Source: Kingdonia uniflora
Taxonomy: Eukaryota; Streptophyta; Magnoliopsida; Ranunculales; Circaeasteraceae
Assembly (NCBI GenBank): GCA_014058105.1
Contig: JACGCM010001747.1
Span: 2,976,001-3,040,000 of the forward strand
DNA length: 64,000 nt
Reading direction: 5' to 3'
The translations under genes were made by a program, and so were the position numbers. Each line of letters starts with the position of its first letter. Positions within the stretch are counted from its first letter, which is position 1. The notes beneath the pieces are model-generated. The model did not search any database and had not been told where the DNA came from. It worked only from the letters and a program-made list of their open reading frames with translations. Positions 1 to 10,910 of this stretch are shown here, one piece after another.

Positions 1-527
1 TCTCACTCAGCCAAAAGCTTCTCCTTGGAACCAAAAAGTACCAAAAACTAATTGAGATTGTGGACATTGCAGCAAAGAAGCTCCAGACTGAAGTTGGACC
101 TGGGAAGCTAAACTTTCAACGAAGGTCAATTTGAACAAAATTGCGATGAGTGTGGCAGTAGAAGAAAGAGATTAAAGCCCTACAACAAACAGTAATAGTC
201 TTTCTAATCCATCTTTAGAGGGAGATGAATCCAATAACATCTCTGGGTACAAGGGCAAGATTGGGAAGGAAGGGACACCGGTGGAATCAATTTCTGTATT
301 GGATGACGAACATATTACAATTAAAGAAGAGTCTGAGAGAGATTCCACAAACATATAACAATAACATCTCTGGGTACAATGGCAAGATGAGTTGTATCAT
401 TGTTCTCTTATAGTTTGCTTGATTCTCTCTTACAATATGGCTCACACTTAACTAAATGTATTGTCTTAGTAGCATTTTAAGGTTCGTCATGTTTTGTATG
501 TCGACCATCTTCATCTTTGGTTTATTC

Positions 528-561
528 GGGGGGGGGGGGGGGGGGGGGGGGGGGGTGGGGG
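528..561 (+). repeat. Poly(G) tract
   Basis: There are 28 consecutive G residues, one T, then five more G residues. Such a run can fold as a G-quadruplex. It is equally a common place for sequencing or assembly error, so its exact length should not be trusted. Confidence 0.85.
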
Positions 562-1039
562 CTTCAACAAAGTTCTCAGATCAGTCATTTATTGTGGAGG
601 GTTTACCCTCTTCGTCTCCAAGTAACTGATGGTAGAGACAATAAACAATTTGTTATTCATATAAGTAATAAGGTACTGTACCCTCGTTTGTTTAATTCAT
701 TCCAAAATATTTGATAGCTATAAAATGGTACTCCAAAAGCGTTGGGCTTGTGGCACTCCTGATAATAGGGCATGTCTGTTCCCACACTTTATAGTCGCAT
801 CCCTGATCAAATTTGATGTTAAAAAGTGATATTTTTTTAATGGATATAGAAATATACGAAGTCTTTCATAAGTGCAGCTTCACCACACCAAACATCCTCC
901 CAAGATCTTGTCCTATCTCTTCTATGTTTCACGAGGTATCTACAAAGTTGGAGATAGTTCATCATAGCAAAGATAAGTAAGTTTTTTTTATTCTTTGGAT
1001 CCTTAGCTGTAATGAAAAAAAAAAAAATTCATGGCTGAT

Positions 1040-1075
1040 ATGGCACATGCGCACACTCACACCCACACACACACA
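1040..1075 (+). repeat. CA-rich microsatellite
   Basis: Imperfect CA/CACAC repeats are visible between an A run and the following unique sequence. It is a short simple-sequence repeat in non-coding DNA. Confidence 0.7.
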
Positions 1076-1225
1076 TGCTGTCATTTTCAGTTTCTTTCTT
1101 GTCTATTCACATGTCTACTTTATTTTAAACCTAAACTGCTTCATTTGGGTTGGTAAACTTGCATGACCATTGAGTACATGTGCACAGATGGTACATTTTA
1201 ATTTTCAAAATTTTGAATATTTCAG

Positions 1226-1911
1226 GTTGAACAAGAGAAGATACGATGAAGATTAATAGAAGACGATCGTGACCTTTCCTAGGAAGATTTCAAGAAATGT
1301 AATTGACTAACTAGGTAAACTAAACATTCTACGAAGTGTTAATTTAAAATCAATCTTTTAAATTTGAGTGATGGTGTGTTTATAGGTGATCCAAGAAACA
1401 CTAAGAACCTCAAGTATCATATCGTTTACATTTAGAGAAGCGGTGGAAGATGTTGAACTTGAAGGGTTTTTAATCCCTAAGGGATGGAAAGTTCTCCCTC
1501 TCTTTAGAGCTATCCATCATTCTGAAGAGATCTACCCTGAGGATGAAAAATTCAATCCTTCATGCTTTGAGGTAACATACTGGATATATATTTCTCGATA
1601 TAAATTCTCTCTAGCAAATTTATGTTCTCCTTAAAGATTATGCCTCTGATGAAAAACATTCGTGTATACGCAGGCACAACCCAGGCCTAACACATACCTG
1701 CCCTTTGGTATTGGTGGGCATTCATGTCTCGGGAGTGAGTTAGCCAGGCTTGAGATGCTTGTCCTTCATCTAACAAACGACTACAGGTAAATTCTCAACT
1801 TAATTTTTCATGCAAATATAATTTGATTTTTTGTAGACTAGAGTATGATTTTTTTTTAAAATTTTTTTGGTTTTCAGGTGGGAGGTTGTAGGGGAAGACC
1901 AAAAAGGATGA
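1226..1911 (+). pseudogene. Cytochrome P450 remnant, CYP707A-like (ABA 8'-hydroxylase family)
   Basis: Four exon-like blocks encode the C-terminal part of a P450. Block 1226-1314 carries two in-frame stops and would encode a version of the exon before the K-helix. Block 1386-1571 contains QETLR (the ExxR K-helix motif) and then FREAVEDVE and IPKGWKVLPLFR, wording typical of CYP707A. Block 1674-1786 holds the haem-binding loop PFGIGGHSCLG, with its cysteine ligand. A last block from 1878 reads WEVVGEDQKG and stops, well short of a normal C terminus. GT and AG borders survive at 1572, 1673, 1787 and 1877. CYP707A enzymes are ER-bound monooxygenases that hydroxylate abscisic acid. This copy lacks everything N-terminal of the K-helix region and has stops, so it is not functional. 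It lies just inside a CACTA-like end, which suggests transposon capture. Confidence 0.8.
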
Positions 1912-2214
1912 GCAGACCAACTAGAAAAAGATGATGCAATCATCATATGATAACACGGGGTTTATAGGTAGGCCTAACGCAGTGAGGGCATAGATAATGA
2001 TGTCCATTAGTTTAGGATCTTAGTCTGTTAATGGATGGATGTTAATATGTAAGAAATACACTTATTTGCATATATATACATATACATACATAAATATATG
2101 ATGTCTACAAGCTTTCTCATTTTCAGATGTTTTAGAATCATATACAGGAACTACTTCTTTCAAAGAAATCGGGCTAAACAGCCTTAAAGAAAATAATTTT
2201 TTTTAATTAAAAAA
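1912..2214. other. Non-coding stretch between P450 remnant and CACTA subterminal repeats
   Basis: AT-rich sequence with short TA/CATA runs near 2070-2100. No coding signal was seen. By position it is internal to the CACTA-like element. Confidence 0.4.
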
Positions 2215-2410
2215 CCTATTTGCCACGGATTAAACAGTGGTGAACAAGATGCTTTTGCCACGGAAAAGACCCATGGTAAAAACCGTGGCAATTGATAAAC
2301 CTTTCGCCACGGTAAAAATTGTGGCAAAGCTTTAGCCCCCCATCTACGGCCACGACCCTAGCCACGGTAAAAACTGTGGCAAAAACTTTTTTGCCACAAA
2401 TTTTTCAGTG
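2215..2410 (-). mobile_element. Terminus and subterminal repeats of a CACTA-like (EnSpm) DNA transposon
   Basis: Read on the minus strand, the end begins CACTGAAAAATTTGTGGC and is followed by about eight copies, in both orientations, of a motif close to TTGCCACGGT or ACCGTGGCAA. A CACTR terminus followed by crowded short subterminal repeats in both orientations is the hallmark of this superfamily; the repeats are bound by the transposase. The element extends leftward from 2410. Its other end was not found, so it must lie before the window starts. The terminal base abuts a copia gag remnant at 2411, suggesting insertion into that older element. Confidence 0.6.
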
Positions 2411-3204
2411 TCTAATACCCTTTATTCTTATAGTGATCCGAACCCTGATCATCATCTAGGATATATGGGTGATCAACTTCTTTGGTACCCTTAGAAGAAG
2501 AAGAGTAAGATAACGATTTTAAAGGTATACTCTTATTATTCTCAGGGTTTTCCATTTTCATCTCGAGTTTAAATGCTCGCAACTTTCTAGCTAATGTATC
2601 TGGTTTCGTTTTCTTAAGATCATGAGCTTCCTCAATAGCATCACGTCTGGATCTAAAGCTCTTAGGAAGAGATCTTAGGACTTTGCGAACAAATTGGACA
2701 TTGGAATAAACGACTTCTAATACGGCACTAGTGTTTGCAATATCACTTAGTCTCACATAGAATTCATCAAAAAGTTTATTTTCACTCATTCGAATATTCT
2801 CAAATTGCGAAGTAAGTATTTGTAGCTCGTTTTTTTTTTAATTATATCATGGCCTTCATGAGTTCGAATTAGAATATCCCAAGCTTCTTTTGAAGTGGTA
2901 CAAACAGAGATACGTCGAAACTCACTTTGACTTACAACCATAAAGATAGCATTGCGGCTTTAAAGTAATAACTGACAGTGTTCTTTTCTTACTTTAACCA
3001 TTGATTTATAGGCTTAGGGACCTCTATAATACCTAGTGGACTTTGCATCACTGTAGGGTGTTTCCATCCATCCTCAATGACAATCTATGTATCTTCCTCG
3101 ATTGATTATAAGAATACAACCATTCAAACTTTCTAGTATGGATAATCTTTGCTATCAAAGAATGGAGGACGATTTACAAGACCTCCAAAATTTCCAGAAT
3201 CCAT
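2411..3204 (-). pseudogene. Ty1/copia-type gag remnant (UBN2-like)
   Basis: On the minus strand an ATG at 3204 opens a frame reading PPFFDSKDYPY, the usual N-terminal gag motif, and continues through a GWKHPT block. A UBN2-type core follows (DEFYVRLSDIA, then VRKVLRSLPKSF and AIEEAHDLK). Several stops and at least one frameshift (near an A run at about 2830) break it, though the last 125 codons (2789-2412) are open. No zinc knuckle, protease or RT follows, because the CACTA end begins at 2410. In a live element this protein would form the cytoplasmic particle around the RNA. Confidence 0.75.
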
Positions 3205-3260
3205 TATTATCAAGCAATCAAATCATGATCTACTCTCAGGTTGTTGACCCTCAAAGCATG

Positions 3261-3275
3261 ACCGCTTTGGTACCA
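3261..3275 (-). other. Primer-binding-site-like sequence of the copia remnant
   Basis: The minus strand reads TGGTACCAAAGCGGT, which differs at only a few positions from the usual copia site for initiator methionine tRNA (TGGTATCAGAGC). It lies about 60 bp upstream of the gag ATG. The LTR expected to its right was not delimited; a TTTCA end at 3279 is a possible LTR edge. Confidence 0.5.
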
Positions 3276-3279
3276 ATTG

Positions 3280-3764
3280 AAATTTCCGACTACTTGAGAT
3301 TAATCAATTTTGAGTAATTTACGTCAAAATTAATAGGTCCGATAATCCTTGAATTAATGCTCTAACACTAACCTAATTCAAGTTGATTCAATTATCTAGT
3401 GACAACAAGCAATAGTAAATTAGGTATAATAACAAATAATTTTAACCCTGTGGAAAACCTTTCTCAGGTAAAAAACTCACAGGTCACTACGATTCCTAAT
3501 GGTAGCGGGATTTTAAGAGTCCTCAAACAGACGGACAACGCGTGCCTTCAAATCTTGGCTAAACCACATTGTTATATCCTTCAAAATTGTTTGTACATGT
3601 ATGCTACACCCAAAAGAGTCATTTTTTATATCTCTAGTTTGGCTCTAGTAGAAAGGTTTGTACGATCAATTCACTCTAAAAGCATTTTCATGCTTAATCA
3701 TAAAATCCATCTATTTGCTAGTTCTTAAAAAACTTATATTGCTAGGGACCTATCAATATGAAGT
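3280..3764. other. AT-rich sequence, possible LTR of the copia gag remnant
   Basis: By position this should be the 5' LTR of the minus-strand gag element. I could not find a second copy to prove it. No coding signal is convincing. Confidence 0.3.
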
Positions 3765-3785
3765 CATTATATGCTTTTGATCTTT
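3765..3785 (+). repeat. Target-site duplication, left copy, of the LINE insertion
   Basis: These 21 bp (starting CATTATATGC, ending GATCTTT) recur exactly at 4099-4119. They bracket the LINE fragment, as expected for target-primed reverse transcription. Confidence 0.9.
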
Positions 3786-4098
3786 TTTTGCAAAAAGGTA
3801 AGCAAAATTTTATTAATGAAGTAAATGAAACTGAAGGCAGTACATACAGCCCCCAAGATAGATACTAAAGATTGCAGACAGCCTGCAATACTAAGATAAA
3901 CTACAATCTACTTAGCAAAACCTGAAGTATTCTTCACCATAGTTCTCAATATTTTTAAGGAAAAATGGCATGTCTCTATCTATACCAAATTTTAGATTGA
4001 AGAGGGAGATAGGCAGCAATCTTTGAGCTTGCATCGGCACTGAAGTTACACTCCCTCCATGAGTGTTGAAGCCTTATAGTTAGTCTATTTTTGAGATA
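3786..4098 (-). mobile_element. 5'-truncated LINE with RNase H-like C terminus
   Basis: On the minus strand the fragment begins inside a coding frame (near 4098), reading LQHSWRECNFSADASSKIAA. This matches the C-terminal RNase H-like domain of plant L1-type LINEs, where a conserved Ser/Ala-Asp is followed by a Lys/Ala stretch. A non-coding tail with an AATAAAA signal and an A-rich end at 3786 follows. A perfect 21-bp duplication flanks the piece. It is a typical dead-on-arrival insertion. Confidence 0.8.
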
Positions 4099-4119
4099 CA
4101 TTATATGCTTTTGATCTTT
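4099..4119 (+). repeat. Target-site duplication, right copy, of the LINE insertion
   Basis: Exact second copy of 3765-3785, directly abutting the truncated 5' end of the LINE. Confidence 0.9.
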
Positions 4120-5470
4120 CATTTCTTGCTAGGGGCTAGGCTGAATGTGTTAAGTCCATGCCCATAAAGGTAGGTTTAGTACCCAATGGTTACTCTTCCT
4201 AAAATTATCTTTTCCCCATTTGAAGTTGCATGTAACTCACATTCTCTAAAACTCCATTTGAAGCAAAGCTCTCGATCAGGTACACTTTCCTCAGTTTTTA
4301 TTATCATTAAAACTCGACATATTTGTGTTTCCTTCGCATATAAGTATCAAGTTCAGTTTGTATGGTGATTGACATGCTACAAATAATAGTTAGAATTGGC
4401 CCTATGTAGATCAAGATTGCTTGCTATGTCCTAGTTTACGAGATCAAAATACGATTAAGTGTCTGAGCTACTTAACAATGTATAGATTGTTTGCCACATT
4501 CTAATAGCCCCAAATCTGGCCCCATACAGCCCTCCTAAACCCCATCTTTGAGAATTAATCTCATTCAGAATGGTTTGCAAACCGAGCCATGATTGGTTTT
4601 ACCTAACCCGACCAATATAATCCTTATGGATTTGGCAATTAGTGAAATACAGAAATTTCCCGGATCATAGTTTATGCTCTTAATGAACAATTTAGAACTA
4701 TTGTTTGTATTACGGTGATGAAGACTAAAATAATAGGAATGCTTATTTTTTACTCACCGAAGGGGGTGTATTGCAAGGTTATGGGCTTAGAAGTCATTGT
4801 TGCTATGTGTTATTTTTTATTTTTCTATATTCACCTTTTGTTACAAATATTTTGCTTGAACATCTTTTTTTTTTCATTTACAATGCATAGATGGTTAGGT
4901 GAAGTATATGCTTGTAAGAGCCGCATTATTACATTTTTCAGATTTGTTTTTCTTTAAGCATGTAGATCATGTAAACTTAAGAAGCCTTTCGAAGTGTAAA
5001 GAAGTAACTATAGTTTGTCTTTAGGAGAGTACAAATCTTTTATTTATAGTCCCTTTAAATTAAAATGTCTAACATCTTAGTAGTCGTAGATGACTTAGTC
5101 CATTAAATGGTTAAACATGGAGCATTTTTTACCATTATGCTTATCTTTGTGCGGTTCAGGTCTATGCTGAAACGCCTCTAATCCTTACACAACTTGCTAA
5201 TTTTGGGTGACTACTATTTTCATTATTTTTTAATTCAAAATCATTATGCCTTGCAGACTAAAATAAACTATCTATTTAGTGAAATGATTATTCAAGTTTA
5301 TATTTATTTATTTTTCGTACTTTGCAACAACGTAATACCAAAGTCAGATATATTTGGTATACAAGACTATAGTAAGATATACTTTTTGGTAGGGAAAAGA
5401 TTCGAATGCATATAACATACTTAAAACAATGTAAAACTGGTCCATAATCTTAACTTACTAAATGTTAGAG
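4120..5470. other. AT-rich intergenic DNA without recognisable features
   Basis: Only short open frames with low-complexity hydrophobic translations occur. I see no domain, no repeat family shared with the rest of the window, and no RNA gene. Confidence 0.5.
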
Positions 5471-6861
5471 ACATGTTACTCAGTTAAAGATTTTATTGTG
5501 TTTGAAGTAGGCATACCCTAACCAACCTTAGGTTTACACCGTTACGTGACGTAAAATCAAGTCGTCGGAAGCGGAAACTTGAAGATTACGAAAACTTAAT
5601 TAAAATTAGGGTTTTCTCTACTAAACTCAAAACTCAATAAAATCTAAATTAAGGCTAAACCTGAAGCTCTATTCAATAACAACTGAGAAACAAATAATAG
5701 AACACAATAGGGGTTAGAATTAAGAACCCTAATTCTAATTGAAATAGAATTCTACTTAAACTGGAAACTGTTTATAAACTAGGCTGGGCCTCTCCAACAA
5801 GCTTTAAGCTAAAGACTAAAATACAAAATATTAAAAACATTAAATAAACATAGGTCATACGGTGGGTAGGCGACCCTATGAGGGATGTGTCACATCAAAC
5901 TCTTCCTCTGAGAAGATTTTGTCCACGAAATCAAGGAGGCGGTGCTCCAAAGGACTCACGCACGTATGTAGTATGCATCCCAGTCTCTTTGTCTTCATAT
6001 CGTAGAATATGTACAAAATATGTACGATGAAACTCTTCTGGAGATCTTGAAGTCTTCCGCGAAATTTTCCGTACCCTGCGATTGTGCTCGAGGTCTTTAA
6101 ATCCCAATGTTGAAGAACGTCTGAAACTGAAGAAATCATAGAAACCTGCGTCTCGAGCTTTGCTAAAAGACCCTCCCAAAACGGATCGATCAACGGTGGC
6201 TTTTACCGGCCAAAACTCCTTTGATGGGACTCCAATCCCATGAAATAAATTTTGCCTCTCCTCCACCTTTCATTTTCTTTAGCGATCCCAAGTTGTAACT
6301 ACGATAACTGGGTTTGTCGAACCAGAGGGAATTACAACTAAAGCTACAATTGAGGATGTTCCTTGGGTCCCGAAGAGAGTTACCGTACCTTTCTTGTCTC
6401 GAATCAAAACTTTTTCTGCAGTTGTCTATCTCCCGATCGTCGAACCTGCAAAACTGCAAATTGGGTTTTCAATTGCGACTGTAGTACCAGCTAGAGCTTT
6501 GTTGGGCATCACCCACTGGACCAAAGAGAGAGGTTTTTGTCCTGTAATTGTCTCTCACATCGTTCTGAAAATTGTAACTGATTTTTGTAGAGTTTGCGAA
6601 CCGGCGTTAATTCCGGTCGAATCCTTTCTTGAATTTGTTGTTGTGACGACGACAGTTGTTGCGATTGCCGGAATCCATGGATCGCCGGTCGTCTTGTTGA
6701 TGACAACCTTGCCTTCATCGGTACTACTCGTAACTCCGATTGCGGGGATCTCTGTCACTTATCCCAATTCGACACGTGGGTTTTCCTTATCCGTGTTTCC
6801 CGTCACGGTTTTTGTACTCCCAACTTGGGGTTTGCTTTCCAATGCACCTAGAGGAGAGGGT
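5471..6861. other. Unresolved segment left of Ath-A, relatively GC-rich from about 5870
   Basis: From about 5870 to 6860 the base composition is clearly richer in G and C than the flanks. On the minus strand, frames at 5876-6193 and 5931-6266 are open; one ends LLDFVDKIFSEEEFDVTHPS, reminiscent of the tail of some Ty3/gypsy polyproteins. On the plus strand 6394-6864 is open but looks hydrophobic and unnatural. Ath-A homology begins only near 6862. This may be a decayed gypsy end or another captured piece; I cannot name it. Confidence 0.25.
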
Positions 6862-8260
6862 TGAGGAGAGGGTAATTCATCCAGAGTTGACCCAATTGAA
6901 CTTATTGTCGAAGTAAAAGTCGAAACCCCTAATCATGGCTGCCGCCAAATCTCTTGGGGACTATTGAGTGATATGCCTTCATGTATTGTGTTACCAATTG
7001 TTACAACAAACCATTATGAAATCAAGCCTAGTGTGATCCAAATATTACCTATTTTTCGTGGGCTTGATTCTGAGAGCCCTTATAAGCACGTCTACGAGTT
7101 TAAGAAAATATGTGCGCTCTACAAATACCAACATTTTACTGAGGATTCTGTCCGCCTTCGTTTATTCCATTCTCACTTAAAGACAAGGCGAGTCATTGGA
7201 TTGATTCATTGGCACCAGCATCTATCAATTCATGGGATCAAATGGAGACCAAGTTCAAAACCAAATGGTTTTCTATGGGGAAAAACCCTCGCTCTTAGAA
7301 ATACAGTTGTTGAATTTGTTCAAAATGAGAGTGAAACATTTTATGAGCCATGAGAGAGGTATAAAGATCTTTTTTCACAATGCCCCGAGAAGCAACATCT
7401 AGCCCAGATCTTCTATCGTGGAATAACTTCTGAGAATTGTTATAGACTAGAATCCATGCATAGTGGCAAATTCTAGGACCTTGAACCTGATAGAGCTTAT
7501 GAGGAGTTTGAGAAATTGGCTGAGAACTCTCAGTAGTGGGATTTTGATCCACATAGAAATATTCGTACAACCAAGAAAGGTGGCTTATACGAAGTAAGTG
7601 AGGGAACGACCATCAAAGCCCAATTAGATACTCTTACCCGAAAAATCGAGGCTATGACTACGAATCAATCTAAGGGTAGTGTGAACCTGGTTCAGCAATA
7701 GGGTTACATTGTTTGTTATGATGTAACCCATGTGAGTCATATGTGCCCCATGCTTAATGAAATGAATCACAATCAAGAGCAAGTGAATGCTTTGAATAAT
7801 ACCTACAAGAGGCCCTTTGACCCATACAAGCCAACTTAGCAGAACCACCCATATTTTTTGTAGAAGAACAACCAACCCAGTTCAGGTTTTGGGGAACCAC
7901 AAACCTCAGGTCGTAATTTGCCTAGGAATCCCCTTTCTCAATCTTATCCTCAGGCTTCTCAGTAATCCTTTCAGTTATCCAAACAGTTCCCACCCTCTCT
8001 ACCCAAACCATCTTTGGATGATATCTTTGCTCTCTTTATGCAACAATCAGTACAATTTCAGCAACAAATGATACAATTTCAACAACAGACTTTGGCGAAT
8101 CAGAATTCTACATCCCAATCTATCTCTAATCTCGAGACTTAGATAGGACAATTGGCAAATGTATTGCATGAGAGACCACCAGGTATGCTACCTAGCCAAC
8201 CTGCATCTAATCTGAAAGGACCACCGGGGTTTGATTCTAGCTCAATCCCAAAATAGGTCA
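6862..8260 (+). pseudogene. Ath-A gag remnant
   Basis: The frame at 6964-7353 begins SDMPSCIVLPIVTTN and contains the gag core (EIKPSVIQ, then HFTEDSVRLRLF), matching the intact-looking minus-strand gag of Ath-C. Further pieces of the same protein follow in other frames: a YKDLFSQCPEKQHL block near 7360 and a zinc-knuckle-like block near 7715 reading CYDVTHVSHMC. The first cysteine of that knuckle is gone (Ath-C still has CAIC). Gag would form the virus-like particle. It is broken by at least four stops or shifts. Confidence 0.75.
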
Positions 8261-8310
8261 ATACCATTACAATTCTTCGAAGTGGTAGACAAATTGATAA
8301 CCGAGTTGAA

Positions 8311-9420
8311 ATGCCTAGGGTTGAGCCAACACCCGTTGCTATTGAGGATGAGGTCGGTACGAGTGAACCTTTTAATAAATCTAAGGAGTTGCCTAACTCG
8401 TTTATTTCCCTACCAAAGGCACATTTTGAGCCAAAGGTGCCTTATCTACAACGCCTTCTCCCGGCTAATATAGGGATTCAACTTGACGAGATATTTGATA
8501 CATTTAAGCAAGTTCATATAAATATTCTAGTACTCGATGCCATCATGCTTATCCCATCATATGCCAAATTCCTTAAGGATGCGTGCACTAGGAAATGGAA
8601 AATCAATGTGCACAAGAAAGTCTTCTTGACTGAGACATTAACCCCTCCTAAGCTTCGAGATCGTGGAAGCCCAACCATCCCTTATAAAATTGGAGATCAC
8701 AAAGTGGATAGGGCGTTACTCGACTTAGGGGCCAGTATAAATGTCTTATCTTACTCGGTCTATCAGGAATTAGGACTTGGAGAACTCGAACCTACCCGAA
8801 TGACACTTCAATTGGCTGATAGGTCAATACGATACCCACGTGGTATCCTTGAGGATATTCTTATCAAGTTTGATACTCTCATTTTTCATGTGGACTTTGT
8901 TGTTTTGGACACTGAAGATGTAAAGAATCCTAGCTGTGAGATTCCTGTCATATTAAGTCGCCCTTTCCTTGCGACTGCTCATGCCATTATTAATTGCTTT
9001 AATGGGGTCTTACAACTATCAATGGGAGACATGAAGATCAAGCTCAATGTTTTTAACAATAATACTCAAGTCCCTCATTCTGATGATATGGCTGAGCTGA
9101 ATATGATTGACTCCCTAGTTTACAACTAGTTCCCTAAATCATTTTGTGAGGACCCCTTAAAATCATGTCTTGTGAACTTTGGTGAAGACTTTGATGAAAA
9201 TCCGATTGTTGAAGAGCTTAATGCTCTACTTGACTTAGCACCTATTTTTACCAAGTCCAAATGGAGACCTCATGATGAACCTCTGGAACCGTCCACTACT
9301 TTGCTTATTCCATCCATTATTAATACACCCAAGTTAAACCTCAAGCCATTACCTAATACTTTGAAATATACTTTCTTAGGTGATTCTAACACTCTACCTG
9401 TGATCATAGCTTCCAATTTA
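8311..9420 (+). pseudogene. Ath-A protease region
   Basis: A long open frame (8311-9129, 272 codons) continues after one stop as 9172-9648. It contains IGDHKVDRALLDLGASINVL, a retropepsin-type active site (DLGAS for DTGA/S), followed by the VLSRPFLATA block that normally reads ILGRPF. An aspartic protease of this type cleaves the gag-pol polyprotein and acts as a dimer. The active-site aspartate is present. The Gly to Ser change in the ILGRPF motif is unusual. Confidence 0.75.
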
Positions 9421-10160
9421 AATGTTGACCAGGAAAGTAGATTGTTGGGTGTCCTTAAAAGACACAAATCAGCCCTAGGGTGGTCTATAGCAGACTTGAA
9501 GGGGATTAGCCTGGCCATATGCATGCATCGTATCAATCTCGAGGAAGGTGCTAAAAATTCTTGCGAGATGCAACGGCGGTTGAATCCCACCATGATGGAG
9601 GTGGTGAAGAAGAAAGTTCTCAAACTTTTGGACTCGGGTATCATATAGCCCATTTCGGATAGTAAGTGGGTCAGTCCCGTGCAGGTTGTACCTAAGAAAT
9701 TAGGGATTACTGTAGTTGAGAATGAGAATAATGACCTAATCCCCACCCGCATGACCACCAGGTGGCGTGTATGTATCGACTATAGGAAATTGAACACGGT
9801 CACAAGAAAAGATCATTTTCCTCTTCCTTTCATTAATCAAATACTTGAACGCTTAGCCAAAAAAAGTCATTACTGCTTTCTTGACGGTTATTCTGGATAC
9901 AATCAGATCTCCATTTCCCCTGATGATCAAGAGAAGACAACTTTCACATGTCCCTACAGGACATATGCTTATCGACGTATGCCATTTGGGTTGTGCAATT
10001 AATGCACCCGCTACATTTCAGCGTTGTATGATGAGCATATTTTATTATATGGTTGATAAATTTCTTGAAATCTTTATGAATGACTTTTTTGTGTATGGAT
10101 CGTCTTTTGATGAATGTTTATACCATTTAGAGCTCGTGCTAGAACGATGTACATAAACCA
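9421..10160 (+). pseudogene. Ath-A reverse transcriptase
   Basis: Blocks follow in the standard order: LKLLDSGII then a stop (9646-9648), WRVCIDYRKLN, HYCFLDGYSGYNQI, TFTCPYRTYAYRRMPFGLCN, a frameshift near 9995, then FQRCMMSIFYYMVDKFLEIF and FMNDFFVYG. The last block is the catalytic FxDD/YxDD box with the first Asp changed to Asn. RT copies element RNA to cDNA in the particle. The loss of a metal-binding aspartate and the frame breaks make this copy inactive. Confidence 0.85.
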
Positions 10161-10162
10161 AT

Positions 10163-10870
10163 TTGGTGTTGAACAGGGAAAAGTGTCACTTCATGGTAAC
10201 ACAAGGGAGAGTTCTTGGACATATTATCTCCAACAAAGGGACTAAAGTCGATAAGGCCAAGATCGACATTATTTCTTCTTTACCTCCAACTCGGACGGTT
10301 AAGGCCATTCGATCATTTTTGGGGAATGCTGGGCTTTATCGCCGGTTCATCAAAGATTTTAGTAAAATTTCCCAGCCCTTGTGCAATTTACTTGCCAAGG
10401 ATATTGATTTCAACTTTGATGATGCATGTTCAGGAGCTTTTGAGAAGCTCAAACTTTTATTAACTTCAGCCCCTATCATCCAACCTCTCAATTGGGAACT
10501 TTCCTTCGAGCTCCTGTGTGACGCTTCAGATTACACTGTTGAAGCGATTTTAGTGCAAAAAGTAGATAATAAGCCTCATGTAATTTACTATGCTAGTCGC
10601 ACGCTCAATGATGCACAGTTAAATTACTCTACCACGGAGGAGTTATTAACTATTGTGTTTGCCTTGGAGAAATTTCGATCATACCTTGTTGGATCAAAAA
10701 TCATTATTTACATCGACCATGCGGCCTTAATGTATTTACTATCTAAAAAAGATGCTAAGCCTCGGTTAGTCAGATAGATTCTTTTGTTACAAGAATTTGA
10801 TATCGAAATTTGAGATAAGAATGGTGTTGAGAATGTGGTTGTGGATCATCTATCTCAAATTCTTACTGAG
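10163..10870 (+). pseudogene. Ath-A RT connection and RNase H
   Basis: A 204-codon frame (10163-10777) covers the thumb/connection ([18 protein letters not shown]) and the RNase H start, reading [17 protein letters not shown], where the normal motif is [27 protein letters not shown] and the later [19 protein letters not shown] block (usual DHAAL) also fit the family. A stop at 10776 precedes the remaining RNase H tail (NGVENVVVDHLSQI). RNase H would remove the RNA strand during reverse transcription. Confidence 0.85.
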
Positions 10871-10910
10871 GATGCTGAAGATTTTCTCCCTATCTTAAAG
10901 ACATTTCCTG

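Larger units (their letters stand above)
1..1225. other. Unresolved sequence left of the P450 remnant
   Basis: No gene is recognised. An open frame on the plus strand runs from about 175 to 356 and is rich in Ser, Asn, Glu and Asp, with no domain I know. A sequence of about 27 bp containing AACATCTCTGGGTAC occurs twice, near 233 and near 359, as a direct repeat roughly 126 bp apart. A long G run lies at 528-561 and a CA-rich microsatellite near 1040-1075. If the CACTA terminus at 2410 is real, this stretch is part of that element's interior. Confidence 0.4.

Noticed and set aside
6394..6864. Plus-strand ORF of 156 codons with hydrophobic character
   Set aside because: Val/Thr/Leu-rich translation without a signal-peptide pattern or recognisable domain, opposite to other open frames; no support as a gene.
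9270..9758. Minus-strand ORF of 162 codons
   Set aside because: Opposite the Ath-A protease-RT region, whose plus-strand motifs are unmistakable.
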